Source: Clostridia bacterium
GTDB lineage: Bacteria > Bacillota > Clostridia > Christensenellales > DTU072
Reading direction: 5' to 3'
Assembly: GCA_017476265.1 (NCBI GenBank)
Contig: JAFVAC010000042.1
Coordinates: forward strand, 1-34,081
DNA length: 34,081 nucleotides
Shown: piece by piece, positions 1 to 7,740 of the stretch
Position numbering within the stretch: position 1 is the stretch's first letter
Layout: each line of letters starts with the position of its first letter
The notes under the pieces: model-generated
What the model saw: only the letters and a program-made list of their open reading frames with translations
Database searches by the model: none
What the model was told of the DNA's origin: nothing
Made by a program: the position numbers and the translations under genes

Positions 1-41
1 AATAAACATAATTTGAAAATTATTTCAAAAGGAGATATGTT

Positions 42-1316
42 ATGAACAAAAAAACTATCTGCGACGTAAACGTCAAAGGAAAAAAGTGTTTGGTCAGAGT
101 AGACTTTAACGTTCCGATGAAAGGAGGCGTTATTACCGATGAGAACAGAATCAATGGGGCGCTCCCCACGATCAAGTATCTTATGGAACACGGCGCCAAA
201 GTTATTCTTTGCTCTCACCTTGGCAGACCTTATTCCATCTTTAGCAAAGAGATCAAAAAAATCAAACCGGAAGACGAGGGCAAAAGCAGAGAAGAGTTGA
301 CTGCGTTGACGATCAAGAAGTGCTCGCTTAAACCCGTTGCCGACAGATTAAACGAGATCTTGGGTGGCAAAGTGACTTTTGCGACGGACGTCATCGGAGA
401 GGACGCAAAAAAGAAAGTTGCCGCTTGCAAAGACGGAGAAGTAGTACTTTTGGAAAATCTTCGCTTCCACTCCGAAGAAACGAAAAACGACGAAGCTTTT
501 TGCCGTGCACTTGCCGAATACTGTGATATTTACGTCAACGATGCTTTCGGAACTGCTCATAGAGCGCACGCATCCACTGCCGGTATTGCACAATATGGTC
601 TTTGCGAAGCGGCTGTTGCCGGATTTTTGATCGGAAAAGAACTTGACGTTATGGGAGGAGCGTTGGAGAATCCTGTACGTCCTTTTGTTGCTATTCTCGG
701 AGGAGCGAAAGTCAGTGATAAAATCGGCGTTATTAACAACCTTTTGGAAAAGGTCGATACTTTGATTATTGGCGGTGGTATGGCATATACTTTCTTTAAG
801 GCAAAAGGATATGGCGTCGGTACCAGTTTATGCGAAGAGGACAAAGTTGAGCTTGCTAAAGAACTTATTGCCAAGGCGGAGAAGAAAGGCGTTAAGATGC
901 TTTTGCCGATCGATACCAGAGTGGCGAAAGATTTCCCGGATCCCATCGACGCGCCCATCGAAGTACAGACCGTCCCCAGCAATTCCATTCCTGATGATAT
1001 GATGGGACTGGATATCGGCGAAAAGACACAAAAGCTTTTTGCGGAAACCGTTAAGACGGGCAAGACGATCATTTGGAACGGGCCCATGGGAGTTTTCGAA
1101 AATCCCATTCTTGCCGAAGGAACTGTAGCCGTTGCCAGAGCGCTTAGCGAGACGGTCGGAGCGACTACTATTATTGGCGGTGGAGATAGTGCCGCTGCGG
1201 TTAAGAAACTCGGATTTGCCGACAAGATGACACACCTCTCGACCGGCGGTGGTGCCAGCTTGGAATTCCTTGAGGGAAAAGAACTGCCCGGTGTGGCTTG
1301 CTTAGACAATAAATAA
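42..1316 (+). CDS. pgk: Phosphoglycerate kinase
   Basis: The enzyme transfers phosphate between 1,3-bisphosphoglycerate and ADP, the first ATP-yielding step of lower glycolysis, in the cytosol. Family motifs are visible in order: VDFNVP (20-25), SHLGRP (58-63), ENLRF (138-142), [14 protein letters not shown] (166-179), [10 protein letters not shown] (220-229), WNGPMGVFE (345-353) and the C-terminal nucleotide loop GGGDSAAAV (379-387) with [13 protein letters not shown] (400-412). At 424 residues it is longer than the usual ~395. The extra length is a lysine/glutamate-rich insert of about 25 residues between SHLGRP and SLKPVADRL (about 64-94). The ATG follows a good AAAGGAGA site. It leads an operon with tpiA 29 bp downstream. 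An upstream gapA is expected but lies outside the window. Confidence 0.98.
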   Translation: MNKKTICDVNVKGKKCLVRVDFNVPMKGGVITDENRINGALPTIKYLMEHGAKVILCSHLGRPYSIFSKEIKKIKPEDEGKSREELTALTIKKCSLKPVADRLNEILGGKVTFATDVIGEDAKKKVAACKDGEVVLLENLRFHSEETKNDEAFCRALAEYCDIYVNDAFGTAHRAHASTAGIAQYGLCEAAVAGFLIGKELDVMGGALENPVRPFVAILGGAKVSDKIGVINNLLEKVDTLIIGGGMAYTFFKAKGYGVGTSLCEEDKVELAKELIAKAEKKGVKMLLPIDTRVAKDFPDPIDAPIEVQTVPSNSIPDDMMGLDIGEKTQKLFAETVKTGKTIIWNGPMGVFENPILAEGTVAVARALSETVGATTIIGGGDSAAAVKKLGFADKMTHLSTGGGASLEFLEGKELPGVACLDNK

Positions 1317-1345
1317 TCTATCAGATAAAAGGAGTTATTAAAGAA

Positions 1346-2098
1346 ATGAAGAAGCCTATTATAGCAGGAAACTGGAAGATGAACAAAACCAACGCCGATA
1401 CGAAAGCGTTGATTACCGAATTGATTCCGTTGGTCAAAGACGCAGAATGTGAAGTCGTCTGCTGCGTTCCTTTTACCGATATTGTCACGGCTCGTAAAGC
1501 GGCGAGAGGTACAAATATAAAAATCGGTGCGCAAAATGTCCATTGGGCTGAGAAAGGCGCTTTTACCGGTGAAATCAGCGCTGAAATGCTGAAAGAGTTG
1601 AAAGTCACTTACGTTATTACCGGACACAGTGAAAGACGTCAATACTTCGCCGAGACCGACGAGACCGTCAATAAAAGAACCAAAGCGGCTCTTGCTGCCG
1701 GATTGAAAGTTATCGTGTGCGTTGGCGAGACCCTGGCGGAGAGAGAATCTAACAAGACGGCTGAAGTGGTTACTCGGCAGACAATCGGAGCTTTGGCGGA
1801 TATCTCCAAGCAGGATCTTAAGCGTATTGTGATTGCGTATGAACCCGTTTGGGCGATCGGAACCGGGCGTACTGCGACTGCTCAGGATGCGAATGATACC
1901 ATCAAGATTATTCGTAGAGTTGTTCGTAAGCTTTATGGCAGAGCCAGTGCTAATTCTCTGCGGATCCAATATGGTGGAAGTATGAATCCGAAGAATGCTG
2001 CGGAATTGATGGCTATGCCTCAGATCGACGGCGGTCTTATTGGCGGAGCGAGCTTGAAGGCAGAAGATTTCGCTAAAGTCGTTAATTACAACAAATAA
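1346..2098 (+). CDS. tpiA: Triosephosphate isomerase
   Basis: It interconverts dihydroxyacetone phosphate and glyceraldehyde 3-phosphate in a cytosolic TIM barrel. The catalytic residues are all present: Asn9 and Lys11 in AGNWKMNKT, His94 in ITGHSERR, and Glu166 in AYEPVWAIGTG. The phosphate-binding ends QYGGSMNP (208-215) and GGLIGGASL (229-237) are also intact. The length of 250 residues is normal for the family. The start follows an AAAGGAG about 12 nt upstream. It lies directly behind pgk and before gpmI, the usual lower-glycolysis order in Firmicutes. Confidence 0.98.
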   Translation: MKKPIIAGNWKMNKTNADTKALITELIPLVKDAECEVVCCVPFTDIVTARKAARGTNIKIGAQNVHWAEKGAFTGEISAEMLKELKVTYVITGHSERRQYFAETDETVNKRTKAALAAGLKVIVCVGETLAERESNKTAEVVTRQTIGALADISKQDLKRIVIAYEPVWAIGTGRTATAQDANDTIKIIRRVVRKLYGRASANSLRIQYGGSMNPKNAAELMAMPQIDGGLIGGASLKAEDFAKVVNYNK

Positions 2099-2110
2099 TA
2101 ATTATTTTTT

Positions 2111-2146
2111 CTAAGCAAATTCTCCGCTTTTGGAGAATTTGCTTAG
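2111..2146 (+). repeat. Perfect 15-bp hairpin between tpiA and gpmI
   Basis: Fifteen bases (2111-2125) are perfectly complementary to 2132-2146 around a 6-nt loop. A T-tract lies before the stem, not after it, so this is not a standard intrinsic terminator on the plus strand. Because gpmI follows only 40 nt later with its own ribosome binding site, an mRNA processing or stabilising hairpin, or a partial attenuator, is the likeliest role. That role is inference. Confidence 0.6.
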
Positions 2147-2186
2147 TTATAACGCTTTTCTTGAAAGAATAGTAAAAGAGGTAAGC

Positions 2187-3716
2187 ATGAAAAAGACAGA
2201 TGCATTGATAATTTTGGATGGATTCGGATACAATAAGGATCATTTCGGGAATGCGATTTATGCGTCCGGAGTGCCTTACTTTACGAGTTTGCTCAATAAA
2301 TATCCGCATACATTGATCGGCGCGTCAGGTTTAGACGTCGGATTGCCCGATGGACAAATGGGTAATAGTGAGGTCGGGCATCTCAATATGGGGGCTGGAA
2401 GAGTCGTTTATCAAGAATTGACCCGCATTTCCAAGTCCATCAAAGATGGAGATTTTTTCAATAATAAAGCATTTTTGGACGCTATTGATAACGCAAAACG
2501 GAATGAAAAAAAATTGCATGTTTACGGGCTTTTGAGTACCGGTGGAGTGCATTCTCATATAGAACATCTTAAAGCGATCATTGATTTAGCAAAAAAAGAA
2601 GGCTTGGACAACGTCTATGTCCACTGTTTCTTGGACGGACGTGATGTGCCGCCAAAGAGTGGTGCGGATTTCATTAAGCAGCTGTCAGACTATATGAAAG
2701 AAGCTCATTTTGGAAAGATCGCTTCGGTAACGGGACGCTTTTATGCTATGGATCGCGACAATCGATGGGATCGAGTGGAAAAAGCATACAATATGTTGAC
2801 GTTAGGTGAAGGAGAGCAAGAATCCGACGCTTACAAAGCTGTTTTGAAGAGTTATGATGAGGGCGTCACAGATGAGTTTGTAACGCCAAAAGTCATCACG
2901 GAAGGTGGAAAACCCGTTGCTCTGATTGAAAAAGGCGACAGTATTATCTTCTTTAATTTCCGTCCGGATAGAGCGAGAGAAATCACAAGAGCTTTTATTA
3001 TGAAAGAATTTGACGCGTTCGAGCGTAAGACAGGCTTTTTGGCACCTAAATATGTCGGTATGACGCAATATGACGCTTCTTTTGCGCCTTATCTTGATAC
3101 TGCCTTTAAGCCTCAGACTTTGGTGAATACCTTGGGAGAATGGCTTTCCAAAAACGGTTTGTCTCAGCTTCGTATAGCCGAGACGGAGAAATATGCACAC
3201 GTTACATTCTTCTTTAACGGAGGTGTAGAAAAGCCAAATGACAATGAGACGCGTGTTCTTATTCCTTCACCAAAGGTTGCGACATATGACTTAAAGCCCG
3301 AAATGAGTGCTTACGAAGTTACGGAAAGAGCGGTCAGCGAAATATTGAGCGGTAAATACGATGTTATGATTTTGAACTTCGCAAATTGCGATATGGTAGG
3401 ACATACCGGTGTATTCGATGCCGCAGTCAAGGCGGTTAGCACAGTGGATGAATGCTTGAAGAAAGTTGTCGACGCAATTCTTTCTACCGGCGGGTCGGCT
3501 ATTGTAACAGCCGATCACGGCAATGCGGATAAAATGTGCGAAGCGGATGGAACGCCCTTTACCGCACATACGACAAATCCAGTGCCTTTAGTAACGGTAA
3601 TGGATAAGGAAGTCGCTTTAAGACAAGGCGGGACCCTTGCTGACGTTGCGCCTACGTTATTAAAAATGATAGGACTGAAACAGCCCGAAGAGATGACCGG
3701 TGTGTCTTTGTATTAG
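2187..3716 (+). CDS. gpmI: 2,3-bisphosphoglycerate-independent phosphoglycerate mutase
   Basis: This Mn-dependent enzyme converts 3-phosphoglycerate to 2-phosphoglycerate in lower glycolysis. It belongs to the alkaline phosphatase superfamily. Seen are the first metal site ILDGFGYN (9-16), the phosphoserine site GLPDGQMGNSEVGHLNMG with Ser61, DGRDVPP, the SVTGRFYAMDRDNRWDRV stretch, FRPDRAREI, and the C-terminal metal motifs FANCDMVGHTG and TADHGNAD. Its 509 residues match the family. The frame is open further upstream to a TTG at 2130, but that extension lies inside the intercistronic hairpin and has no ribosome binding site. The ATG at 2187 follows AGAGGT and begins exactly where the family does. 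Confidence 0.97.
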   Translation: MKKTDALIILDGFGYNKDHFGNAIYASGVPYFTSLLNKYPHTLIGASGLDVGLPDGQMGNSEVGHLNMGAGRVVYQELTRISKSIKDGDFFNNKAFLDAIDNAKRNEKKLHVYGLLSTGGVHSHIEHLKAIIDLAKKEGLDNVYVHCFLDGRDVPPKSGADFIKQLSDYMKEAHFGKIASVTGRFYAMDRDNRWDRVEKAYNMLTLGEGEQESDAYKAVLKSYDEGVTDEFVTPKVITEGGKPVALIEKGDSIIFFNFRPDRAREITRAFIMKEFDAFERKTGFLAPKYVGMTQYDASFAPYLDTAFKPQTLVNTLGEWLSKNGLSQLRIAETEKYAHVTFFFNGGVEKPNDNETRVLIPSPKVATYDLKPEMSAYEVTERAVSEILSGKYDVMILNFANCDMVGHTGVFDAAVKAVSTVDECLKKVVDAILSTGGSAIVTADHGNADKMCEADGTPFTAHTTNPVPLVTVMDKEVALRQGGTLADVAPTLLKMIGLKQPEEMTGVSLY

Positions 3717-3743
3717 TGTATATATTATTATCGAGGTGTGATA

Positions 3744-4007
3744 ATGGCAAGGAAAAGGAAGAAGAAAGTCAATCAAAAAACAACAGAAAAGCCGATTGAA
3801 ACGAAGTCAAATGAGTTTCATTTTGAATTGACTCCACCCGAACCTATTTTTCGCGAAGATGGGACGCGTGATTATTATAATGAGTATTATCGTGCATATA
3901 AGAACGATTATATTGATCAATATATGCGTGCCTATCGTGAATTCAAAGACATCAATGCCGCTATCGAACATGTAGATAAAAATAATCCGCCCTCAAAAAA
4001 TAAATAA
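3744..4007 (+). CDS. Small uncharacterised basic/tyrosine-rich protein
   Basis: I do not recognise this 87-residue product. It begins with a strongly basic run (ARKRKKKVNQK), passes through an acidic/proline part (ELTPPEPIFRED), and has a tyrosine-rich middle (DYYNEYYRAYKNDYIDQYMRAYREF) before a polar tail. There is no signal peptide, membrane segment or cysteine motif. The ATG follows GAGGTG at 3733-3738; a GTG six bases upstream in the same frame lies inside that site and is less likely. It is the last gene before the terminator of the glycolytic operon, 27 bp after gpmI. The well-placed ribosome binding site and position favour a real gene. The basic head could suit nucleic acid binding, but that is a guess. 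Confidence 0.65.
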   Translation: MARKRKKKVNQKTTEKPIETKSNEFHFELTPPEPIFREDGTRDYYNEYYRAYKNDYIDQYMRAYREFKDINAAIEHVDKNNPPSKNK

Positions 4008-4021
4008 ACTATTTTTACCCG

Positions 4022-4057
4022 CTTGGTTTTGTCTTTTCAGAACCAGGTATTTTTTTT
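4022..4057 (+). terminator. Intrinsic terminator of the pgk-tpiA-gpmI operon
   Basis: A 10-bp stem with two G-T pairs (4022-4031 with 4038-4047) around a TCTTTT loop is followed by TATTTTTTTT. It lies 15 nt after the last stop of the operon and just before the T-box promoter. Confidence 0.85.
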
Positions 4058-4077
4058 AAAAAAACAAAATAAAAAAG

Positions 4078-4107
4078 TTGACAATCGTTTACATTCGGTG
4101 TTACGAT
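4078..4107 (+). promoter_or_regulatory. Promoter of the T-box/trpB unit
   Basis: A perfect -35 TTGACA (4078-4083) and a TACGAT -10 (4102-4107) are separated by 18 bp. They place transcription start near 4114, just before the T-box leader. Confidence 0.8.
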
Positions 4108-4117
4108 AAAAATATCG

Positions 4118-4350
4118 AAACAAACCGTTGATGCGGAGTAGTAAGTATGCGTTCGATTTACAGAGAGTCGTGGTTTGGTGTGACACGATATGAGGAGTAT
4201 TCTGAATGGACCGCGGAGGGCAGAGGCGAAAAATTGAGTAGTCTTTGACGCTAGTCCTGCGTAAAGGAACAAATGAGGTAGCATGTCAATGCTACGAACT
4301 TGGGTGGCAACACGAAAACTCGTCCCATACTTGCGGATGAGTTTTTTATT
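4118..4350 (+). promoter_or_regulatory. T-box riboswitch, tryptophan specifier
   Basis: The leader has the T-box layout. The 5' side of Stem I holds GATGCGGAGTAGTAAGT and an AGAGAGTCG bulge. The 3' side of the specifier loop reads GAA-TGG-ACC, closed by CCGC pairing with the earlier GCGG. The T-box sequence TGGGTGGCAACACG is at 4301-4314. A terminator follows: AAAACTCGTCC (4315-4325) pairs with GGATGAGTTTT (4335-4345) and leads into a T-run. The specifier triplet TGG (4207-4209) is the Trp codon, agreeing with the trpB downstream. Uncharged tRNA-Trp should favour the antiterminator and switch trpB on. Confidence 0.95.
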
Positions 4351-4405
4351 TTCTAAAGTATTCTCGATAACGCGAGAAAATATATAAATAAAGGAGTACA
4401 CAAAA

Positions 4406-5788
4406 ATGAGCGAAAAACATATCCCGACAAAGATTTACTTATCCGAAGACGAAATATGTCGCAAATGGTATAATGTACGCGGTGCGATGAAGGAAAAACA
4501 CGATCCTTTTCTTAATCCCGCCACGTTAAAACCTTGCACTTTCGAGGACTTAAGACCCGTTTTTTGCGATGATCTTATTGAACAGGAATTGAACCAAACA
4601 GACGAATGGATCGATATTCCTGAGGGAATCATTGACGCGTATAAAATGTTCCGTCCGTCTCCTTTGATCCGAGCATATTCTCTGGAAAAAGAACTGGGAA
4701 CGCCCGCTCATATTTATTATAAATTCGAGGGGAACAACACTTCCGGTAGCCATAAGCTTAATTCAGCGATCGCGCAGGTTTATTATGCAAAAAAACAGGG
4801 ATTGACCTCTTTAACAACCGAGACCGGAGCCGGACAATGGGGTACCGCACTCAGTATGGCGTGTGCTTTTTACGGAATGGATCTTACCGTTTATATGGTT
4901 AAAGTCAGTAGTCAACAAAAGCCTTACAGAAGAGAAGTCATGAAGACTTATGGAGCAAATGTGGTCGCAAGTCCTTCCGATACAACGAATGTTGGGAAAA
5001 AAATACTTGCTGAATTCCCGGAGACCGGTGGAAGTCTTGGGTGTGCAATAAGCGAAGCTATCGAGACAGCTGTCACCACGCCAAATTGTCGATATGTACT
5101 GGGTAGCGTACTCGATCACGTTGTTTTACATCAGTCCATTATCGGATTGGAGACGCAAGTTGCTATGAAAAAATATGACATAGAGCCGGATATAATAATC
5201 GGCTGCGCCGGCGGCGGAAGCAACTTGGGCGGCTTGATCAGTCCGTTCATGGGCGACAGGATAAAAGGCAAAAACAATATTCACTTTATTGCAGTTGAAC
5301 CTGCAAGCTGCCCCTCTATGACCAGAGGAAAGTACGTTTATGACTTCGGTGATACCGGCAAGACGACTCCGCTTATTCGTATGTATACGCTTGGTAGTGG
5401 ATTTATGCCCAGCCCCAATCACGCCGGCGGACTCAGATATCACGGAATGAGTCCTATTATTTCCAAGCTGTACCATGATGGTTATATTGAAGCAAGGAGT
5501 GCAGAGCAAACGTCTGTTTTTGCCGCGGCAAGCACATTTGCCAAAGTCGAAGGTATTTTACCCGCACCCGAGTCTTCGCATGCTATTAAGGTCGCTATCG
5601 ATGAGGCGTTAAAGTGCAAGGAGACCGGAGAAAATAAGACGATCTTGTTCGGTCTTACCGGAACGGGTTATTTCGATATGGCGGCGTATATGGCGTATAA
5701 TAATGGCACAATGAGCGATTATATCCCGACGGATGAGGATTTGCAAGTTGGGTTTAATTCGTTGTTGGATGTTCCGCAGAATAAGTAA
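4406..5788 (+). CDS. trpB: TrpB2-type tryptophan synthase beta chain
   Basis: This PLP enzyme condenses indole with serine to give tryptophan. It has the long TrpB2 form (460 residues) rather than the ~400-residue TrpB1: the extended N-terminus KIYLSEDEICRKWYN, the linker RPSPLIRAYSLEKELGTPA, and LTTETGAGQWGTAL. The PLP lysine is Lys117 in SGSHKLNSA, the phosphate loop is GGGSN (269-273), and VEGILPAPESSHA (381-393) holds the family Glu. The start follows AAAGGAG. No trpA or other trp gene is adjacent, so this copy probably works alone on free indole, or pairs with genes elsewhere. It is controlled by the Trp T-box directly upstream. Confidence 0.95.
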   Translation: MSEKHIPTKIYLSEDEICRKWYNVRGAMKEKHDPFLNPATLKPCTFEDLRPVFCDDLIEQELNQTDEWIDIPEGIIDAYKMFRPSPLIRAYSLEKELGTPAHIYYKFEGNNTSGSHKLNSAIAQVYYAKKQGLTSLTTETGAGQWGTALSMACAFYGMDLTVYMVKVSSQQKPYRREVMKTYGANVVASPSDTTNVGKKILAEFPETGGSLGCAISEAIETAVTTPNCRYVLGSVLDHVVLHQSIIGLETQVAMKKYDIEPDIIIGCAGGGSNLGGLISPFMGDRIKGKNNIHFIAVEPASCPSMTRGKYVYDFGDTGKTTPLIRMYTLGSGFMPSPNHAGGLRYHGMSPIISKLYHDGYIEARSAEQTSVFAAASTFAKVEGILPAPESSHAIKVAIDEALKCKETGENKTILFGLTGTGYFDMAAYMAYNNGTMSDYIPTDEDLQVGFNSLLDVPQNK

Positions 5789-5802
5789 AATATAAATATC
5801 TG

Positions 5803-5831
5803 TTGACAAGAGAATCAATAGACAGTAAAAT
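5803..5831 (+). promoter_or_regulatory. Promoter of the FMN riboswitch/ribU unit
   Basis: TTGACA (5803-5808) and TAAAAT (5826-5831) are separated by 17 bp. Transcription should start at about 5838, just before the riboswitch. Confidence 0.85.
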
Positions 5832-5840
5832 AATAATAGA

Positions 5841-5953
5841 CGTTTTAGGGCGGGGTGTAAGTCCCCACCGGTGGTATAGTCCACGAGCCTATGTTATAGG
5901 TTGAGCAGGGGAGGTTCCTGCACCGACGGTTATAGTCCGGATGAAGAAGAACG
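5841..5953 (+). promoter_or_regulatory. FMN riboswitch (RFN element)
   Basis: The RFN core is present: AGGGCGGGGTGTAAGTCCCC, ACCGGTGGTATAGTCCACGAG, a hairpin, CCTGCACCGACGGTTATAG and TCCGGATGAAGAAGAACG. The closing helix P1 pairs 5841-5846 with 5948-5953. A strong intrinsic terminator follows. High FMN should therefore end transcription before ribU, the usual logic for riboflavin-uptake genes. Confidence 0.96.
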
Positions 5954-5974
5954 GTTAAATATTTGTTATTTAGC

Positions 5975-6005
5975 AAGCCCTGATCGATCAATCAGGGCTT
6001 TTTTA
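5975..6005 (+). terminator. Riboswitch-controlled terminator before ribU
   Basis: A perfect 10-bp stem (5975-5984 with 5991-6000) around CGATCA is followed by a T-run at 5999-6004. It is the expression platform of the FMN riboswitch. ribU begins 12 nt later after AAGGAG. Confidence 0.92.
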
Positions 6006-6016
6006 AGGAGTATAAT

Positions 6017-6715
6017 ATGAAAAGGCTAAAAGAAATGTTCACATTATCTACCAAAAAGATTGCCGGAATGGCGGTATTGACTGCATTGGCGGTCGCGTTG
6101 TCTTTGATCATACATATTCCGATTTTTCCCGCGGTTGCTTTACTAGAATAAGATATGTCGGATATACCTATTTTTTTAGGGGCGTTTATGTATGGACCAT
6201 TTGCCGGATTCATCATGACGATTGTCGTCGCAGTAATACAAGGAGTGACAGTCAGCGCAGGTGGTGGGTGGATTGGAATTGTTATGCATATTTTTGCGAC
6301 AGGTTTATATGTTATTGTCGCCGGGACAATTTATTATTTCCATAGAAACATAAAAGGCGCTTTGGTGGCTATGGCGAGTGGTATAGCGGTTTGGATGATA
6401 GGAATGATCCTATGGAATATCTTACTCACTCCCTTATATATGGGCGTACCGAGAGATGCTGTAATCAGCCTTTTGGGGTATATCGCCGCTTTTAACGCCA
6501 TCAAAGTAGGTGCTAACAGTTTGGCCACTTTGCTGTTATATAAAAGATTACGACATCTTTTTGAGTTCGTGGCACGAAAGGCAGCAAAGAGTAGAATAGA
6601 TAAAAAGAAAAAGAGCAATAATAATGATGCTATTGAAGTAGAAGACGAAGGAAACGCCAATCATATTATAAAAGATACGAATGAAGAGAAAGGTGTGGAA
6701 GAGGATAAAGCGTAA
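6017..6715 (+). pseudogene. ribU: Riboflavin ECF transporter S-component RibU, interrupted by an in-frame TAA
   Basis: RibU is the membrane substrate-binding subunit of the riboflavin ECF transporter. Translation from the ATG at 6017 (AAGGAG seven bases before) gives helix 1, then IPIFPAVALLE, a TAA at 6149-6151, then DMSDIPIFLGAFMYGPFAG. RibU proteins normally read FPxxPxLEYDxSDIP here, so the stop sits exactly on the conserved Tyr codon; TAT or TAC to TAA is one base change. The rest (TM helices to about 6585, then a charged Lys/Glu-rich tail) is open with no frameshift. Without readthrough the product is a 44-residue fragment, possibly with reinitiation at the ATG at 6155, which has no ribosome binding site. 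A recent mutation or sequence error is most likely. The intact riboswitch upstream supports the identity. Confidence 0.88.
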
Positions 6716-6719
6716 ATTC

Positions 6720-6748
6720 TTGCAAAATAAAGGCATTGGGTCTATAAT
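6720..6748 (+). promoter_or_regulatory. Promoter abutting the tsaE start codon (leaderless)
   Basis: TTGCAA (6720-6725) and a perfect TATAAT (6743-6748) are separated by 17 bp. The expected first transcribed base, 6-7 nt after the -10, coincides with the tsaE ATG at 6755, and no ribosome binding site precedes it. Confidence 0.8.
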
Positions 6749-6754
6749 ATCCCT

Positions 6755-7171
6755 ATGGAATATTTATCTCATTCGATAGAAGAAACTTATGCTTTAGCAA
6801 AAAATATTGCCGATAAATGTATTGGGGGAGAAACTATTCTTCTAAACGGTGATTTGGGGGCCGGGAAGACTACTTTTACCAAAGGTTTTGCATTGGCTCT
6901 TGGCATCAACAAACAGGTGACAAGTCCGACTTTCACGTTACTTAAAGAATACTCAGGACTTCGTCTGAAACTATATCATTTTGATTTATATCGAATTGAA
7001 ACGACTGATGAATTGGAAGAGCTTGGATTTGAAGACTACATAGGTGAAAAAGACGCCGTTTGTGTAATTGAATGGAATAAGATATCCGGACTTAAAGATC
7101 CTATAACAATCACCATAGAGAAAATATCTGATTTCGAAAGGAAGTTTTTAATAAGTGGGGATTTATTATGA
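6755..7171 (+). CDS. tsaE: tRNA t6A biosynthesis ATPase TsaE
   Basis: TsaE is the P-loop ATPase that drives turnover of the TsaB-TsaD complex making N6-threonylcarbamoyl-adenosine at position 37 of ANN-decoding tRNAs. Seen are Walker A GDLGAGKTT (32-40), the SPTFTLLKEY switch region, HFDLYRIE and the late CVIEWN motif. Its 138 residues are normal. The ATG sits six bases after a TATAAT box with no ribosome binding site, so the mRNA is probably leaderless; the N-terminus aligns with the family, so a later start is unlikely. It overlaps tsaB by ATGA. Neither tsaD nor tsaC is in the window. Confidence 0.96.
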   Translation: MEYLSHSIEETYALAKNIADKCIGGETILLNGDLGAGKTTFTKGFALALGINKQVTSPTFTLLKEYSGLRLKLYHFDLYRIETTDELEELGFEDYIGEKDAVCVIEWNKISGLKDPITITIEKISDFERKFLISGDLL

Positions 7172-7740
7172 ATATTTTGGCATTAGACACTTCGGCAGAG
7201 AAGATCGTTTTATCGTTGTTTGCTAATGATAAAAAAGATTATTACATTGGACAGGGAGCCGCAAAGAAACACAATTCGGAATTATTGATTCAAATTGATT
7301 CATTTTTGAAAAGAAATGGTTTGACGGTAGAAGAATTGGACGTTATTGGCGTCGTCGTCGGCCCCGGATCCTTTACAGGGATCCGAATTGGCGTAGCAAC
7401 GGCAAACGCATTGGCAAAAGCCTTGTCAAAAAAGATAATAGAAGTGACATCTTTGGAACTGCCGGTAGAAGATGCGGGAAGAGTTTTGGTAGCTTTGGAT
7501 TGTAAGCACGACAATTATTATTGCGGATTGTTTGAAAACGATACTGTGGAGTATCAACCGTTAACGCGTAGTGAAATAGATAGTTTTGATGGAAAAGTTT
7601 TGTTTTTGAATGGGGCGTATGAAAAAGAGCTACTCGAGAAGGTCCTTACCAAAACGGACAGAGAAGAGTTTTCTTCACAAGCTAAGCCATTTTATATGAA
7701 AAGATCTTCTGCAGAAAGAGAGACGGGGATACTATGTTGA
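7168..7740 (+). CDS. tsaB: tRNA t6A biosynthesis protein TsaB (short form)
   Basis: TsaB is the ASKHA-fold partner that stabilises TsaD in t6A synthesis. The N-terminal strand NILALDTS (2-9), the KKHNSELL segment (33-40) and the signature VVGPGSFTGIRIG (63-75) are clear. At 190 residues it is shorter than the usual ~220-240, with the C-terminal subdomain reduced. It starts inside the tsaE stop (ATGA) and its own stop overlaps the rimI start, so the three genes should be translationally coupled. Confidence 0.93.
   Translation: MNILALDTSAEKIVLSLFANDKKDYYIGQGAAKKHNSELLIQIDSFLKRNGLTVEELDVIGVVVGPGSFTGIRIGVATANALAKALSKKIIEVTSLELPVEDAGRVLVALDCKHDNYYCGLFENDTVEYQPLTRSEIDSFDGKVLFLNGAYEKELLEKVLTKTDREEFSSQAKPFYMKRSSAERETGILC

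Noticed and set aside
557..1969. Long reverse-strand open frame (470 codons) opposite pgk and tpiA
   Set aside because: It lies wholly opposite two certain genes, has a low-complexity Ser/Pro/Ile-rich translation and no family resemblance; it is a codon-bias shadow.
2130..2186. TTG-started N-terminal extension of gpmI
   Set aside because: It falls in the hairpin loop and stem, has no ribosome binding site, and adds residues not found in the family.
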